NCBI GenBank assembly: GCA_003991915.1
Contig: RQTK01000496.1
Span: forward strand, 1-64,000
From: Elysia chlorotica
Lineage: Eukaryota; Mollusca; Gastropoda; Plakobranchidae
Direction: 5' to 3'
Length of the DNA: 64,000 nucleotides
The notes under the pieces were generated by a model, which made no database searches, was not told the origin of the DNA, and saw nothing but the letters and a program-made list of their open reading frames with translations. This document shows positions 25,560 through 39,000 of this stretch, in pieces. Made by a program: the position numbers and the translations under genes. Positions within the stretch are counted from its first letter, which is position 1, and the number at the start of each line of letters is the position of its first letter.

Positions 25560-26456
25560 CAGAGACTGATGTTTACATGATGGCGGCGGTTTGAAACGAA
25601 AGTTAGAGGACTAGATCTATGCTTGCCACCACTTGTCGGAAGTATTATCTTTGAGTATGATATAATTCTAATATATTAATATTTATCGCTTTTACCCCAC
25701 TTGAAAGTTACCAAAGTCGTCTGACCAGTATAGTGTAAATCTAGGTCTAGATTCAAACAACTGATCTAATCTAGAATCTCGAGTTTCACTTCAGATTATT
25801 TTTCTAGATCCTGATCTAGATCTAGATCTAGATCTGGATTAGCTGATCAATGTTATTGTGTAGATCTAGGTCTAGATAATACGTAGTTCGAGTTTCTAGG
25901 GAGAAGTTTAGACATGAGACACTGGTGGAGAGAGAGAGGCCAGCCACAAAGGGTTAAGTGTATTGAATAAACTTTGTTAAAATAAATTCTGTACTTAATT
26001 TCATATGTAAATAAATGTATATTAAGCTGCAATTTACTTTTTTTTATTATCTATCAAGAGTGTCTGTACCACCTACAAATGTTAACATTTTATTATTGGT
26101 TTATATTCCAATCTGTTTTTTTTTTTTTTATTCTGTCTTTTAGTGCCTCTCTGACCAAGGAAAACTTTAACAACAAACACTTTAATATAGTTTCAAAGAC
26201 TGCCAGAAAAGTTAGGGCAATCCTGACTTGAGAGTAAAAGAAATGGGCAAAGGGCATCCATGAAAGAGAAGTATTTATTACTGCCCCTGTGTGCTTTGTA
26301 TAAATCTCACCAACATCAGGTGTAATGTATTATTGTAAAACTTTACTGTAAACTAACAACACAGAGATCATGTTAGTATGAACTATCATGTCAATTAATA
26401 ATCCATGAATAGTTAAATAATAAGTCAAGATAGGCCCTACATCAACTTTAATAACC
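25560..26456 (+). promoter_or_regulatory. TUBGCP6 promoter region and 5' leader
   Basis: ATGATGGCGGCGG at 25577-25589 is a YY1-like element on the plus strand in a locally GC-rich patch, a plausible start site. A strong acceptor (long T run, then TTCTGTCTTTTAG ending at 26143) suggests that the first coding exon begins at 26144 with about 313 nt of leader before the ATG. The matching upstream donor is not clear. Between them lie CTAGATCT-type repeats around 25740-25880. Confidence 0.45.
25735..25880. repeat. CTAGATCT repeat cluster upstream of TUBGCP6 coding start
   Basis: Repeated TCTAGATCTAG units, the counterpart of the cluster at 24170-24372. Confidence 0.75.
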
Positions 26457-29400
26457 ATGGAGGAGTTCAGTTTCATCAAGTGTATGAATCAACTGGCTGA
26501 TGCTCACATCGGTGCCACTCAACACGCTTACCAAGTGCAGCCAAGTATCTCAAGGACTGATGCTGTGAAGAGACTGAAACAAAGAGGATTTGATGCTCTG
26601 TTTTCAAGTTTGAAACGCAAGGAAGGGTGAGCAAATAACATTTTATTTACACACAAGTAACTTTGAATGCATCTAGATTTTTTTTGTTTTGCCAGGAACA
26701 AATTTTGAGGAGACACATTTAAGAGAATAAAGTTCTGTTGTTATAAATGTATGTTTTAAGTCACCAAATGCCTGCTTCTGTGAAAAAATGATAATTTTGA
26801 TATGTGGGCAATTTTACATTTACAACTTTTTCTTGATTGTGACTGCAGTGTAAATTTTCTTTTTCTCTCTAAAAAAAAGTGTTATAATATAATACTTATA
26901 TTCTTCAGAGTAATCATACAAAACAGGAAGATTACTACAGAATATAATTTGTTCATTTTGTCCTCAGTCAGCTCTCTCTTTTTTTTTTACCTTTGTCTGT
27001 TAGTGGAAGCAATGAAATTCAATTACATTTTTGAAGGACAATCATGCAATTATTATCTTGTAAAATATGATGTGAAAGGCTCCTTTTTTAGTTTGCTTTC
27101 CTTGTTCCATTACTTGTTCTGGGACCAATACAGTAGGAGAAACTACATGCCGACATAAAAACATACTTTGTCACTTTTCATTTCAAAATTTAAGGCTTTT
27201 ATCAATTATAAAAGATGTGAACTTTTTGTAATTGTACATTATATGTATACATCGCAAAGACCAATCAGACATTGTTGTAATTTAATTTTTGATCCTCATT
27301 CAGGCAAAAGCCCAAGCCACTAGATGGTCCCATCCCAGAGGTAGAGGGCGTGATGCTTGAAGTGGATAAACTGCATGCTCAGGGGAACCACGTTGATGCT
27401 GACAGACTCTCAGAACTGCTGGATCATCTCTCAAGTCTGTCCCAAATGTTTATTATCGTTTTTTAATTCAGAGTAAACATCTGTAATTACGATTGGCTAA
27501 AAAAAACAAAACAACACTGTTCAAGAGAGTAAAGAGTTTAAAACTTCCGTCTCCAACTTTTTGTCATTGTCTCTAGTATTATATTGAAAATTTCAATTTC
27601 AAAAAAGTTCTGAATGAAAATAAAAAGGAAATATTGAAATATAAAGCCTCATTGATTTTATGAATTATTAGGAGGTACAATTTATTAGAAGAAATGTTTT
27701 TTGTCATAATGAGGTTTTAATCCAAGTGCTTCAAAGGGCATATACTGACGATGAGCACGATAATGATTCATTGCAATAGGAATGATTTCGTAGTCTGTAC
27801 AATAAGTACTGTAATATCTAGGTGGACCTTGATGCGTGGTAAAGAATTTGCAGATTTTTCTCACAATCTGATTTAATTACGAACTAGATGTATTTTTACT
27901 ATGTAGACTTATGATGGACTTTTAAAAAAGAGGTCACCATAAGCATTGCAACGGTCTCTGAATATTTTGTTGAATACCTTTTGTTATTAAGAGACATGAT
28001 GATAAAATTTTTGCAAAGACAAACAAAGAAAAATAATTTTCAAGAACCAGTTGTTATAAACCCATTTGATTTTGTTCAACAAGTGATTTTATAATGTACA
28101 CTGAATTGAGATTTAAAAAAAATTACAAAACATATAGTAAAATAGTCATTCTTTCCTTTTCTCTCTAGCGGATGACTATGTTTTTCTTCGGCTCTTGGTA
28201 GCACTCAAAGGCCAGGGAGAGAGTCCATCAAAGCCAAAGCTTGGAGATGGAGTGTTTGGAATGTGTGTTTCACCAGTTAAGAAAAAGGGAATGTTGACAA
28301 AAGTAAGTCATTTTTTAGAACATAATTATTGTTACAAATTACTACCTTAATTTCACTGTCCAAGATCAAATATAAATCAAATCATATAGTCTTTAAATAA
28401 ATGTTAGCGTTGTTTTTTTTTTTTAATATATGCAATTATTTTAAGATTTTGCGTGAAACCAGGCATTTTCATCCCAGACAATATTGTAATATATATAGAT
28501 GTCCTTTCTTTTAAGGGGATGGAAACAAATTCACTGTAACCGAAAATCTTCATTTGAAAGGAAAGTTATTTAATATTAATTTTACCAATCCTGTTTACAC
28601 ATTTCATAAAAATGGAGCTATAACTTTAATCTGTAAAATCAGAAATCTTGTAAGAGCCAAATTCGCACATGATTATTTTATGATTGGTAAGCTTTAGAAA
28701 GCAAACTTTTACTTCATGGTAAAAATAATTTAGCTATGGGCAGTCCTATTTAATTTTTTTTTTTTTTTTTTTCATCTCTTTTCTGACAAAAATGTTGTCC
28801 AGCCACATGGAGATGATGATTTGGACATTTCATGTTACAGCAGCCGCACATACATGCATTACCCAAGGTATGTATTTTATCATACTGTTGTATTATCCAA
28901 ACTAAATTTAAACCCAAATGTAACAATATGGTTGTTACATGGCTTAAAACAAACTAAACTTACATGCCTTTTGAGGGAAGGGGCTGTAAAGTATTAGTTC
29001 TTTATCACTTAATACCATTTATTATTGAGCCAATTTTCCTTAAAAGGACTTTTTTTTTCTTTTGGGAATTAAAAATAGAATTTACTTTCATTTAATCTTT
29101 ATTATCTGGCTTTTTGCACCTCTCAGGGTCCAATGACAAAAGAAGGTATGCCTTTGAATTGCTTAATTTGCCCCTTATGCCAACACAGAAAGTCTTACGC
29201 TTTCGTAAACGCATGAAAGTGCACCTATTCAAAGTAAACATGTGTGAAAGGAAAAGTGGTGTCATCACAGGTGACCCACTCATGTTGAAACTGAAAGAGG
29301 TCTGCAAGAAAGGCTCAGCATGCATACTAGATATTTATGGGTAATGGGCGCTACTTTCATTGATCCTTAATATGTGTGCGAATAAATTAAGATTAATGTC

Positions 29401-30057
29401 AAGTTCAATTTTAATTGTTTCCTTTTAAAAAAAACTTGATTTCCTCTGTAGCATTATTATGACTTACTGTATGCTTTTATCCTTACAGGAGTTTGTTTGA
29501 AACACTCTTTGCTTCTGTTGAAACTGAAGACGAGAAAGATTTTAACAAAGTGAGTAATATTGCTTTCTAGTAGTTTTATTTGCTGTATCTCCTTTTGATT
29601 ATAACACAGACTGTTATTGCTTTAATCATGGCATGATTGAAATAGTGTGTTTAACCAATAGTGTTAAACAAAAAATTAGACACAGAATTAATTTTTTAGA
29701 ATAATTAGGATTACTGTGCAATTTTAGATTCTTTTAAATGTGCATGATTTTTAAAGGAATTGTCAAGAGTGAACATCTAAATACAGTATAAATTTAACTA
29801 AGTTAAACTTTTCAAATGGATTTGCTTGCTTAATGCATTGAAAATAACACACAAAAAAAGATAATACAAAATGTGTATTTTGTTCACACAGCTGTTTACA
29901 ATGACACCTGGAAAGGGCTTAGGACAAGGAGGTTTCTTTGCTCCAAAGGTAGGCGTGCATGAACCTTCTTTCACCCCACACTGTTGTTTGGATAATAGTA
30001 GTAGACAGAAATGTTAAATTAAAGTACTCTCCCTCTCCCTTTCTTCTTTTGCTCTTG

Positions 30058-30089
<32 letters not shown>

Positions 30090-33000
30090 GTCTGTCTCGC
30101 TCTCTCTCTCTTCCTTCCTCCCTCTCCCGTGTAGAACTAGAAGAGTGTATTTTCATTAAAATTTCACAGCCTCTGCTTTTAAGCTAAGAAAACGATTTGT
30201 AAGGTTCCAAAACTGGGGACAAACACTTTGTAAGATAGTTTTGCCACCCTAGAATAGAACAATTATTACAATACTATATGATTGCTGTTTTCATCCAGTA
30301 GTTTATATTGCATTTTGTATGAAGCATGGACAGTGAAGTGATTTCTTTTCCTTTGTCTCTTCACAGGGTCTTTTGTTTGACTTGCATGAAGAGAGGATGC
30401 ATAGCTCTTTGTTTGGTGGACTTGTTCAGGGGAAGGCTGATGATATTGATTCTTTCTTCAATATACCAGAGATTGAGCAGAGCTCAGATATAAGGTATAT
30501 ATTATAGTTTCCTCTTACAAGAGATTTTTTTCCATTAAACCTTAATACTCAACACAATAAAAGAACAGTGTTCTCTAAGTAAATATATACTTATATATAA
30601 TGGGATATATTTTTTTTCGTGCACATTATTATTGAAACAAGCCACTAGGTACGATTTCCAGGTAAGTCATCCATAAATGTTTTCCATTGTTGAATTATAT
30701 TGAAATGCATTAATGATTTGGCAAGTTTATATATTGCTTAATTTTTTTTATTTTTTTTTGTAATGAAAACAAGTTATTGTCAGGCAACCCAAACCCAACT
30801 CAATCTGTCTCAAGTTGGCAATGGTTATTTTTGTCTATGAAACTTCAAAGTAAAAAAAAATATATATATATACCAGTTTGTTACTGAACTGGGTTTTAAA
30901 AAAATGTGATTAAAACCATTTTTTTTTCTTAGGAAACCATCAGTGTGGTTTTGACATTTAATTTTTGTATTGTTTATTTATTTTTTTGTTACAGGGGTCA
31001 GAATTAGCAAGGAAATCATGACTGTTAAGCCTAAATCACACATTAGTTTGCTTTGCTGAAAAGTCACTATGGTTAAAAAAATAAAAGCTTAACTTTAAAA
31101 GGGATTTTCCCTTTTATTTTTTTCTCCGAATTTTAATGTCTAAATGCCTACAACATGAGTTCTAATTAAGATATGAGCAAAATTTAATTGCATTGCGTTT
31201 AGATATAACAATGCTGTGTGGTGACACTGGTAGCTTAAAATATTTCCTGGGCGACTTGTAGCAGGTTTGGCAGTTTGCCTGACAACGAATTAAGTTAAGA
31301 AGCATTTTTATGTCATGTGAAGAATATAACAAACACTATGCATAATACACTAGTACACCTTGTTAGATTCATGACATACATGTTTTCTTATACTGCTATA
31401 AACACTTACTTTTTTTTTTTCATCCAGAATACCAGAGTTCAAACCAAAGAAGTCTATTTCCTTAACACAGGTGAATTTTTTGTTTTTACAAGTTTTTGTT
31501 TTTTTGTTATGTCCTTTTGAGAACAAGAGAGTGCAAAGGGTTTTGGAAAAGATGTATTTATAGAGTTTTAGACAGTTTGCTTATGACAATGTAATAGTTG
31601 CCTCACACCATTTTTTCTTTTTTTTTTTCCAGTTGTCAGACGAATCGGGTGTTGAGACTGGAAGTGCGTCTATGTCAAGTTCTGTGATGTCTTTATCAGA
31701 CCAACCTGAACTGGACCCATTGTTCTGGGTGAAGGCCTTGAAAGAACCAAGAAACTTTAACTACACATGGGAATGGATTGGATAGTAAGAGCCTCTGTCT
31801 GGACATATTTTTATTATTTGGATGTATATAATTATAATTGAGATGTATATAAATAAATGCAATATATATTTCTACATGCCCCAAGTCAATTTTAAAGCCT
31901 ATGAGTGCCAATACAGTTAGATATATTTATCTTTTTTGAAAATCTATGAAGAGTAATTGTAATTAAAAATGTGAGGGTTACAAGGTAAAAAAAAAAGTTT
32001 TATGAACCTCTTTGTTGAAATCCTTCCTGAGAGCCCTGGACTAATTATTATGGAGCACCACAGGTATTAATTGATTTGATATTTATATGAATTCTAATCA
32101 CAGCACAGTATCCCTTCGAGGAACATAGGGGATGTTAAAAAAAGAAAATATGTTCAGCACTATTTTTAATACAGAGTATAATTTATTAGGTAATGTAATT
32201 ATTTTTCAGCGCCCCAGGACCCACTGAAAAGCCTCATCTGTTTGAAGCAGGGCCCGCTCTGTTTGACCTCATGATGCGTCACAGACGGAAAGTGCTGACA
32301 ATAATGTTTCCTGATGACCCTACTATACTGACCTCAGTGCGCACTGTTGGTTCAGAAGATTTGGTGAAAGACATTTTGCTGATGTTGACTGGTGTGCCCT
32401 CACAAAGTCTGCCTTTTGATCTGGTATGTATTTAATAATATTAATCTCTATTATTAAGATGTCTTACTAAACAGCCCACTAATATTCTTCATATTAAAAA
32501 AGTCTTCCTTTTGATCTAGTATGTATAATAATATGGATCTCTATAAGATGTCTTCCAAAACAGCCCATTAATATTTTTCATAATTTAAGAATCTTTAAGA
32601 TGCTTCCAAAATTTGACGGAATTTACCTGCTTCAGAAACATTAATATTTATATTGATAGTTTATAGCCCCTTGTACAAAATGAATTGTGATCCAGTATTC
32701 CTATGTTGGAGTCTCTTAGGAAGTTTTGGTATAAGATCTTTATTTTCAAACAAAAGGTTTTACTTTTATGCTAATATACATAAAACACAAGGACATAAAA
32801 GTTGAGAGGTTTTCTGTCTAGGTAATGATAGTTGTATTTTCCAATTATCCTTTATTTTTTTTTAATAGAAAACTTTCATCAATTATTTGGTTTCTTCTCC
32901 AGGTTGCAATGCACTTCGAGGTCTGTGCTGGTCTGCATGTTTCCGGTGTTTCCCCAGAGATGTTGGCTGATTTCTTGACAGAATTTACAGACTGTGGGAC

Positions 33001-36000
33001 ATTTTTTAGACGCCTTGCAGTGTTCTCTGAGCCTCCAGTCATAAACTCTTTCTACACAAGCGGCCTGGTGTTCCAAGCCTTCACAGCAGCTGTGAGAAAG
33101 GCCCTGGTGTATTTCATGGCAGCTGTGCTCAATACGCCGTCATCTTTGAGCCTCATTGAGCTCAAAGTGTATATGCACCACTCGATGGAGCAGATTAAGT
33201 ACCTAGCAAAGCTGTGCCATTGCTATGACGAACCCCCAAAATTTGCGGTTTCTGGAGATGGGAGGAACAGGCATGTGGAGTTTCCCACAGGCATGGATCT
33301 TCTGTCGTATCTTTACGAGGAAGCCAGCATCGCTATGAATTCCACCTGCTATCCTCTTCTGCTCTCCATCTTTCAGACAACATGTGCCCCGTTCATTCTC
33401 TTCATACAAGATTGGGTGTTTCATGGAGTTCTCAGAGGCAGCTATGATGAATTCATGATCAAGGTGAGAAGGCACTTTTTTTTTCCCATGGTCTATAGCC
33501 TGATATTGACATAGGATAGAAAGTAGTCTACTTATGAAATGTTTTCTTTATATCTGATTCTGTTTGTGGTCCTAATTTTTCTGTGAGTTTTCAGAACGCT
33601 GTTAAACATTTTTCAGATGGATTGATTATCCAATGTAACAAAACTAACATAACTAACACATTTCTAAATTTTGAATTAAAGTAATGTTTGGATGTGCTAT
33701 TTTCTCCTTCTAACTCTACATGTAATGAGATAATAAATCAAAATTAATATTTCTCATAAATGCTTAGGGAGTCTTGCAACTTGCATGGCTCAAAATTTTG
33801 TATTCATTTTTTCTTTAAACATTTTTCTACCAATCACAAACTGAAATTCTGTTTTCATTTACATCATCCAGGTAAACACCTTGTTGCTTAACAACAGAGA
33901 TGAAACTTACTGGACCTCTGCTTACTCTCTGAATTCTGCGGCTGCTGTTCCTAATTTTATGCAGGATATTGTGGAAGATATTGTCATGTGTGGAAAGTCC
34001 ATCAACTTGTTGAAAGTGTGTAATCGGCAACACTTTCTTTGCAATCTGACGGAACGGGAGGTGCCGTCTGTACACATTACATACTCTACAGAAGTCTTGC
34101 AGGCCATGGAGTTGGACTGTCAGGCCTATCTAGGCAGAATGATGCAGAAATCTCGGCAACTGACAGTCGACAGAGCAGAGAAGTTGAGGAAAGCAGAGCT
34201 GGCTAGACAAGAGCTGCAGCAGACTGTGCGAAGAATGGCTGACAAAGAGATAGCTCGTCTTCAGGGAATCATTGACAGCCGCAAGAAAAAATCCCAGGAT
34301 AAAAAGAGGAAGGAACTTTCCCGTCTGAAACAACAAATGGAAGATGACCTGAAGAGAAGGGCTGGGGAGAGGCAAACTGAGAAAGAAGAAGACGCCAAGT
34401 TCATGGCTAAAATTATGAGAGAAGAAGATACTTTAACAGAAGAAGAAATAAAATTAGAGCAGCAGGCGAGGGAGGAACTGGTGCAGTACTACACAAAGCT
34501 CGGCGAGGAAGCGGCTCACAGAGAGAGAAAGGCGCTGTGGAGGATACAGAGAGCCAGGCAGTCCATGCGACGAGAGGAGTTTCTTGAGAGAGATGCTGAG
34601 CGATGGAGGCAGGAGCTTCAAAAACTGCAAGAAACCATTCATAAAAGAAATTTCGGGGGTGGGGATTCTGCTTCTAACAAGGTGGTAGATTCCAGTGAAA
34701 TTGGGTCTGATGCTGTTGACTATTCTGGGAGTTTTGATGCAGCCCAGCTCCCACTCTGGGTTCAGAGGCATGGTGGAGGAGATGCCGAATCTCCTGTGGA
34801 AGTTTCAGGTGGTGAAGAGATAGCACTGCCAGCGTGGGCAGCCCGGGAGTTACCCACTGTGGTAGATGAGGAGGAGGAGGAGGAAGATGAAGGGATCGAT
34901 GATGGCACAGTCTCTTTGAATCCTGGCGTCCATTTGCCCAGCTGGGTACTCAGAGAAGCGGAAGATGATGAGGAGGAAACCCCTAGAATCATAGATGATA
35001 GCAATGAACAGCTGGAAGTGAGGGACTCTAAAGATGTTGTAGAAAAGGGAATTTCAGGCACAGTTTCCAAAAACAATGAGAAAAAAATAATTTTGGTTTA
35101 AAGGAAGATAGTGATGCCAAAAATGTTGCAGGAGCAGGGTCAAAAGATGTGCAAATCAATAAACGTCAGTTAAAGGGAGTTGTAATTGGTGGCTCCTCTA
35201 TGCCGAAACAACACATTAAGACAGGCCTGACGTCCCATCATTCAGTCGAAACAGAGGAGGCTCAAGTCAAGCTCAAAACACATCTAGTCCAAGGCCAGCA
35301 TGTTACAGACGAGTCATCCTCACCTGACGTAGATAAAATGCACATCAAATTTCTTCCAGGAGTATCTGCCAGTAAACAAAGTGAAGAAAAAGAGGTTCGG
35401 GCTCATGTGAAAGCCTCTGACTTAATGAGTGCTACCAAAGAGTCCGAGTCTTCGGACTTGTCCTCAAAAACTCATGTTAGGTTTGTGGAGGGCACAAATG
35501 TCAACCAGCAAAGTACAGAAGAGCGAAAGATCTGTCCAACTAAAGGCAAGAGTAAGAGTGGAGCTCAAGAAAACGTCACCTCTGAATCCTTACCGCAGGT
35601 GTGGGTGATAAAAAAGCCCAGCCTATTTGGACACGTCTCTCAACTGTCTGGCTCCGATTATGTTCTCTCTGCCCCCAAGCTGAAGCGGCAGGCCTCCCAG
35701 CATGCGAACATGGAGTCGGAGTTCAAAGACTTTGGTATCAAGCCAAGGGTGCGCATGAGCAAAACCATGTCTGCCACAAAGGAGAGCAGTGAAACTGAGT
35801 CCACCAAAGACCAGCCTCGTGGGTCTCGTAAACCACAGATAAAGATGGTCCAGGGAAGAGGCATAAGCGTTGAATCTGAACGATTTGATGAGAATGAAGT
35901 TGCGAGGAAACGTTTTCTAGCTCGGAACTCTAGGGGTCACGCCTCTGATTCAACTGTCCAGCGCCTACTCTATGGAGATGTAAGAACCTCTGCCTGGATG

Positions 36001-39000
36001 TCATCGATTGTTGAGGAAGATGCACCGGGTAAGATGCTTTCCTTGTCAAGTCAGTTTTTTCGAATATTGCATGTTTCATACTATAAAAATGTAATCTTGC
36101 ATACTATATTAAATTGAAACAGATATTACATGAAAAAAAAAAAAAATAAGTTAACTTATTGTAGCTTTAATACTAAGTAAGATAAACATATTATTTAAGA
36201 CTGCTGCATATTGCATTTTTTCAGTTACTGTCCTTTGCAGTAAGAATAGTCTTTACTACATTCTTTAGATAAGATAAATTTGTATACCAATAGCTCAAGT
36301 TCATAATTAAATTGAATTCATTGAAATACTGTGACCTAGTTATTCTTTTATCTATACCATGTTTCTCTAGTTTATAAAATAATATGTAGAAATTATATGC
36401 TTTTCAGATGGACCTATGCCGAGGATTACTCTTATTCCCGGCCCCCCTTACCAAGCAAACAGTTTTGAATCTGAGTATATAGGTATAGATCTAATTTAGC
36501 TTCTTACATTTTTTTTTCTTCTGATAAATTTATGCCTCTAAGTGGTAAAAACTGCATGTTTTGGATGGGGTTTGGAAATGCTGGAGACATTTATTCCTAA
36601 AATCTAGTTAGATATTTATTTCACTTTTATATGTGAATATTGTTTCAACCAGCCCCTGAAGAATAAAACAGTTTGTTACTTTTAAAAAAGAACAGAGAAT
36701 GAACCAGTGTTGACTTAAGTGTTTGTCACCTTTAATACAGTAACAACGTTTATTGTCAACTTGTGGCCAAAATTGTTTAAAGTTTGCTTTAGTTTTGGCT
36801 CAGCATTGCATTACACAAGTTATTTTGAAACAAACTATAGATTTTTGACTGGCATGAGATTGTTTTGTCGTACATAATAAAATAACTTATAACAAAGTAT
36901 TTGTTACTGTAGGTGTTTCTTTCATTCTTTTACTTTTTCTCTTAGATGAACAGCTCTGTGTGGATCTGATGGCAAACAGAAGCATAGTTGATTTGGGCCG
37001 AGATTTAGTGGACTCCAACGTGGCTGGGGAAGACGATATAGAGGCGTACGAGCACACGCCACTTTCTGTTCTGCTGGCACGCTCTATCACAGCTCCTATC
37101 AAAGCCCAGTAAGTTGGTAACGCTTGGCTATGGCACAACAGTGTGGACAGAGATATGTTATACTGTTGTTGTTGTTTTTTTTTTTTTAGCTTTACGTTAT
37201 TCTCTCTTTCAAATTTCAATCCTTTGGTTTGTGTAAAAATGTGACTGTAAAGGTTTACAAAATAATAAATTTATTCTTCACATATTCAGCGTTGTTTTGC
37301 CAATAACTGTACTCAAGCACCACAAAATTTAATGACTCTATATATTCTATATGTTCTCATAGCAGTGTTTACATTACTTTCATTTTCTGTTTGTTAAAAG
37401 AACATTGACTTTGTATATAGCTAAGCGATAAAAGTATTCTTTATTGTTACTAGCGCTGTGTCTCACTTAGAGAATCTGACCAATGGGCCAATGCAAACTT
37501 GGTTTAAATCGGAATGGTTTACCTTAAAACATGAACAATTATCATAACAATGGAAATCAAAAGGCTCTTTTATCATGAAAAAAAAAACAGCTATAAAAAC
37601 CCAGTTAAAATAGGTCTTTGTATTGTATATTTTAGTGGTGTTGGACCCAAGGAGAACAGAACAAAACTAGTTTATTATGTAAAGCAGTTAAAGGAAGTTC
37701 ATCTGCCTTATCATAACAGCTCCATAAAATGCCAAAAAGAATTTGTTTCTATAAGTTTTTGAGACCATGTTTTTACTTTTTACTTTCCTTGTACTAGGAT
37801 CTCTCTAGTGAACAGTGCTATTGTGAACTTCTTCACGGGTGAGCTGAATATTGATGATCATTTTGTAGCCATTCGTCGCTACTTGCTGATGGGAGATGGA
37901 GATTTTGCAGAAATCTTGGCAAACATTATTTTTGAGAAGGTACTGAAAGGATTAAAATCATGAAGAAAAAGAACAACCATATTTGTACTGTTAATTAAAG
38001 ATTTGTACTGTAAGTTAAAGGTTTGCGCCGCAAACTAAAGAAGGTTTTTATTTAAAATGGCAATGTTTAACACGTTTTAACTATTTACAGCTGATAAAAA
38101 AAAAGAGGCTGTCCATATTTTTTTGTTAGGAAATAGGCATATTGCTGCCTTTTATAGATGTCAGAATCTTTTCCTGCTTCTAAAGGGTGTTTTAAGTTTA
38201 CCCTAAAACCAAATAATCTTCTTCTTTTCTCTTTTTTTTTTTCGCCTTAGGCAATGAGAAAAGTTCTGGCTCCTTTAAAATTTCTAAAGTTCTTTTAGCT
38301 TTCAAATATTGTGAAGCGTTATCCAGTAATTAAATTAAATTTTTTATGTATCTATATTTTTTTTCTTTTAAAGTTTCTATTACCCAAGCTTTGCCGTGTG
38401 TGGCAGATCTTTATTTAAACTATGAAGAGAGGACAAAAAAAACTCTGCTTAATGAGATAAACAATGTACAAACAGATAAAACGTAGATTTTAAAACATTA
38501 ATTTAAATTTCTTTCCCTTTCCACTCATTTCCAGCTAGCCACCAATCCCTTGCCAGTGGAAATCTTTAACCCTTTGTTTTTGAATGGGACGCTTGCCAAA
38601 GCCATCAGCTCGTCCATCTACTCGGATGACAAGCTTATGCAGAACCTGAGTTTTGCCCTGACGCATGTTCCAAAAGTTCTGATGCCGAATGCACCGGGTT
38701 CACTAGCCTGTCTGGAGCTCAGCTACACAGTGAAGTGGCCGCTGAATGTTATTCTGACGAGAGACTGTATGAAGAAGTACTGCAAGATCTTCACCTTTCT
38801 GCTTCAGGTAAAAAATTTGATCAGCAGTGGTTGCTTAAGTTATCATAAACATTTTTGTGTGTGTTTGTTTTCAAATGTTATTTTTTAAGTTGCCACCTAC
38901 AAACCAAACATATATTTTAAATTTCGAGATCTATTTTTGTAATAGGTTCAATTTTAATGAGCTAGATATGAAACTGAACTTGTTACTTTTACAGCTGTTG

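Noticed and set aside
32825-32902. Start codon of a TUBGCP6 fragment at 32825
   Set aside because: It lies in the intron before the acceptor at 32902; the exon starts at 32903.
32845-33475. Minus-strand open frames opposite TUBGCP6 exon 11
   Set aside because: Shadows of the real coding strand.
35017-35131. A small intron explaining the TUBGCP6 frame change
   Set aside because: A GTGAGG donor exists, but the only nearby AG lacks a pyrimidine tract and gives the wrong frame, which stops soon after.
35149-36117. A separate plus-strand gene after the stop at 35101
   Set aside because: It continues the repeat region of TUBGCP6 exon 12 in a shifted frame and leads into the correct donor; it is the same exon.
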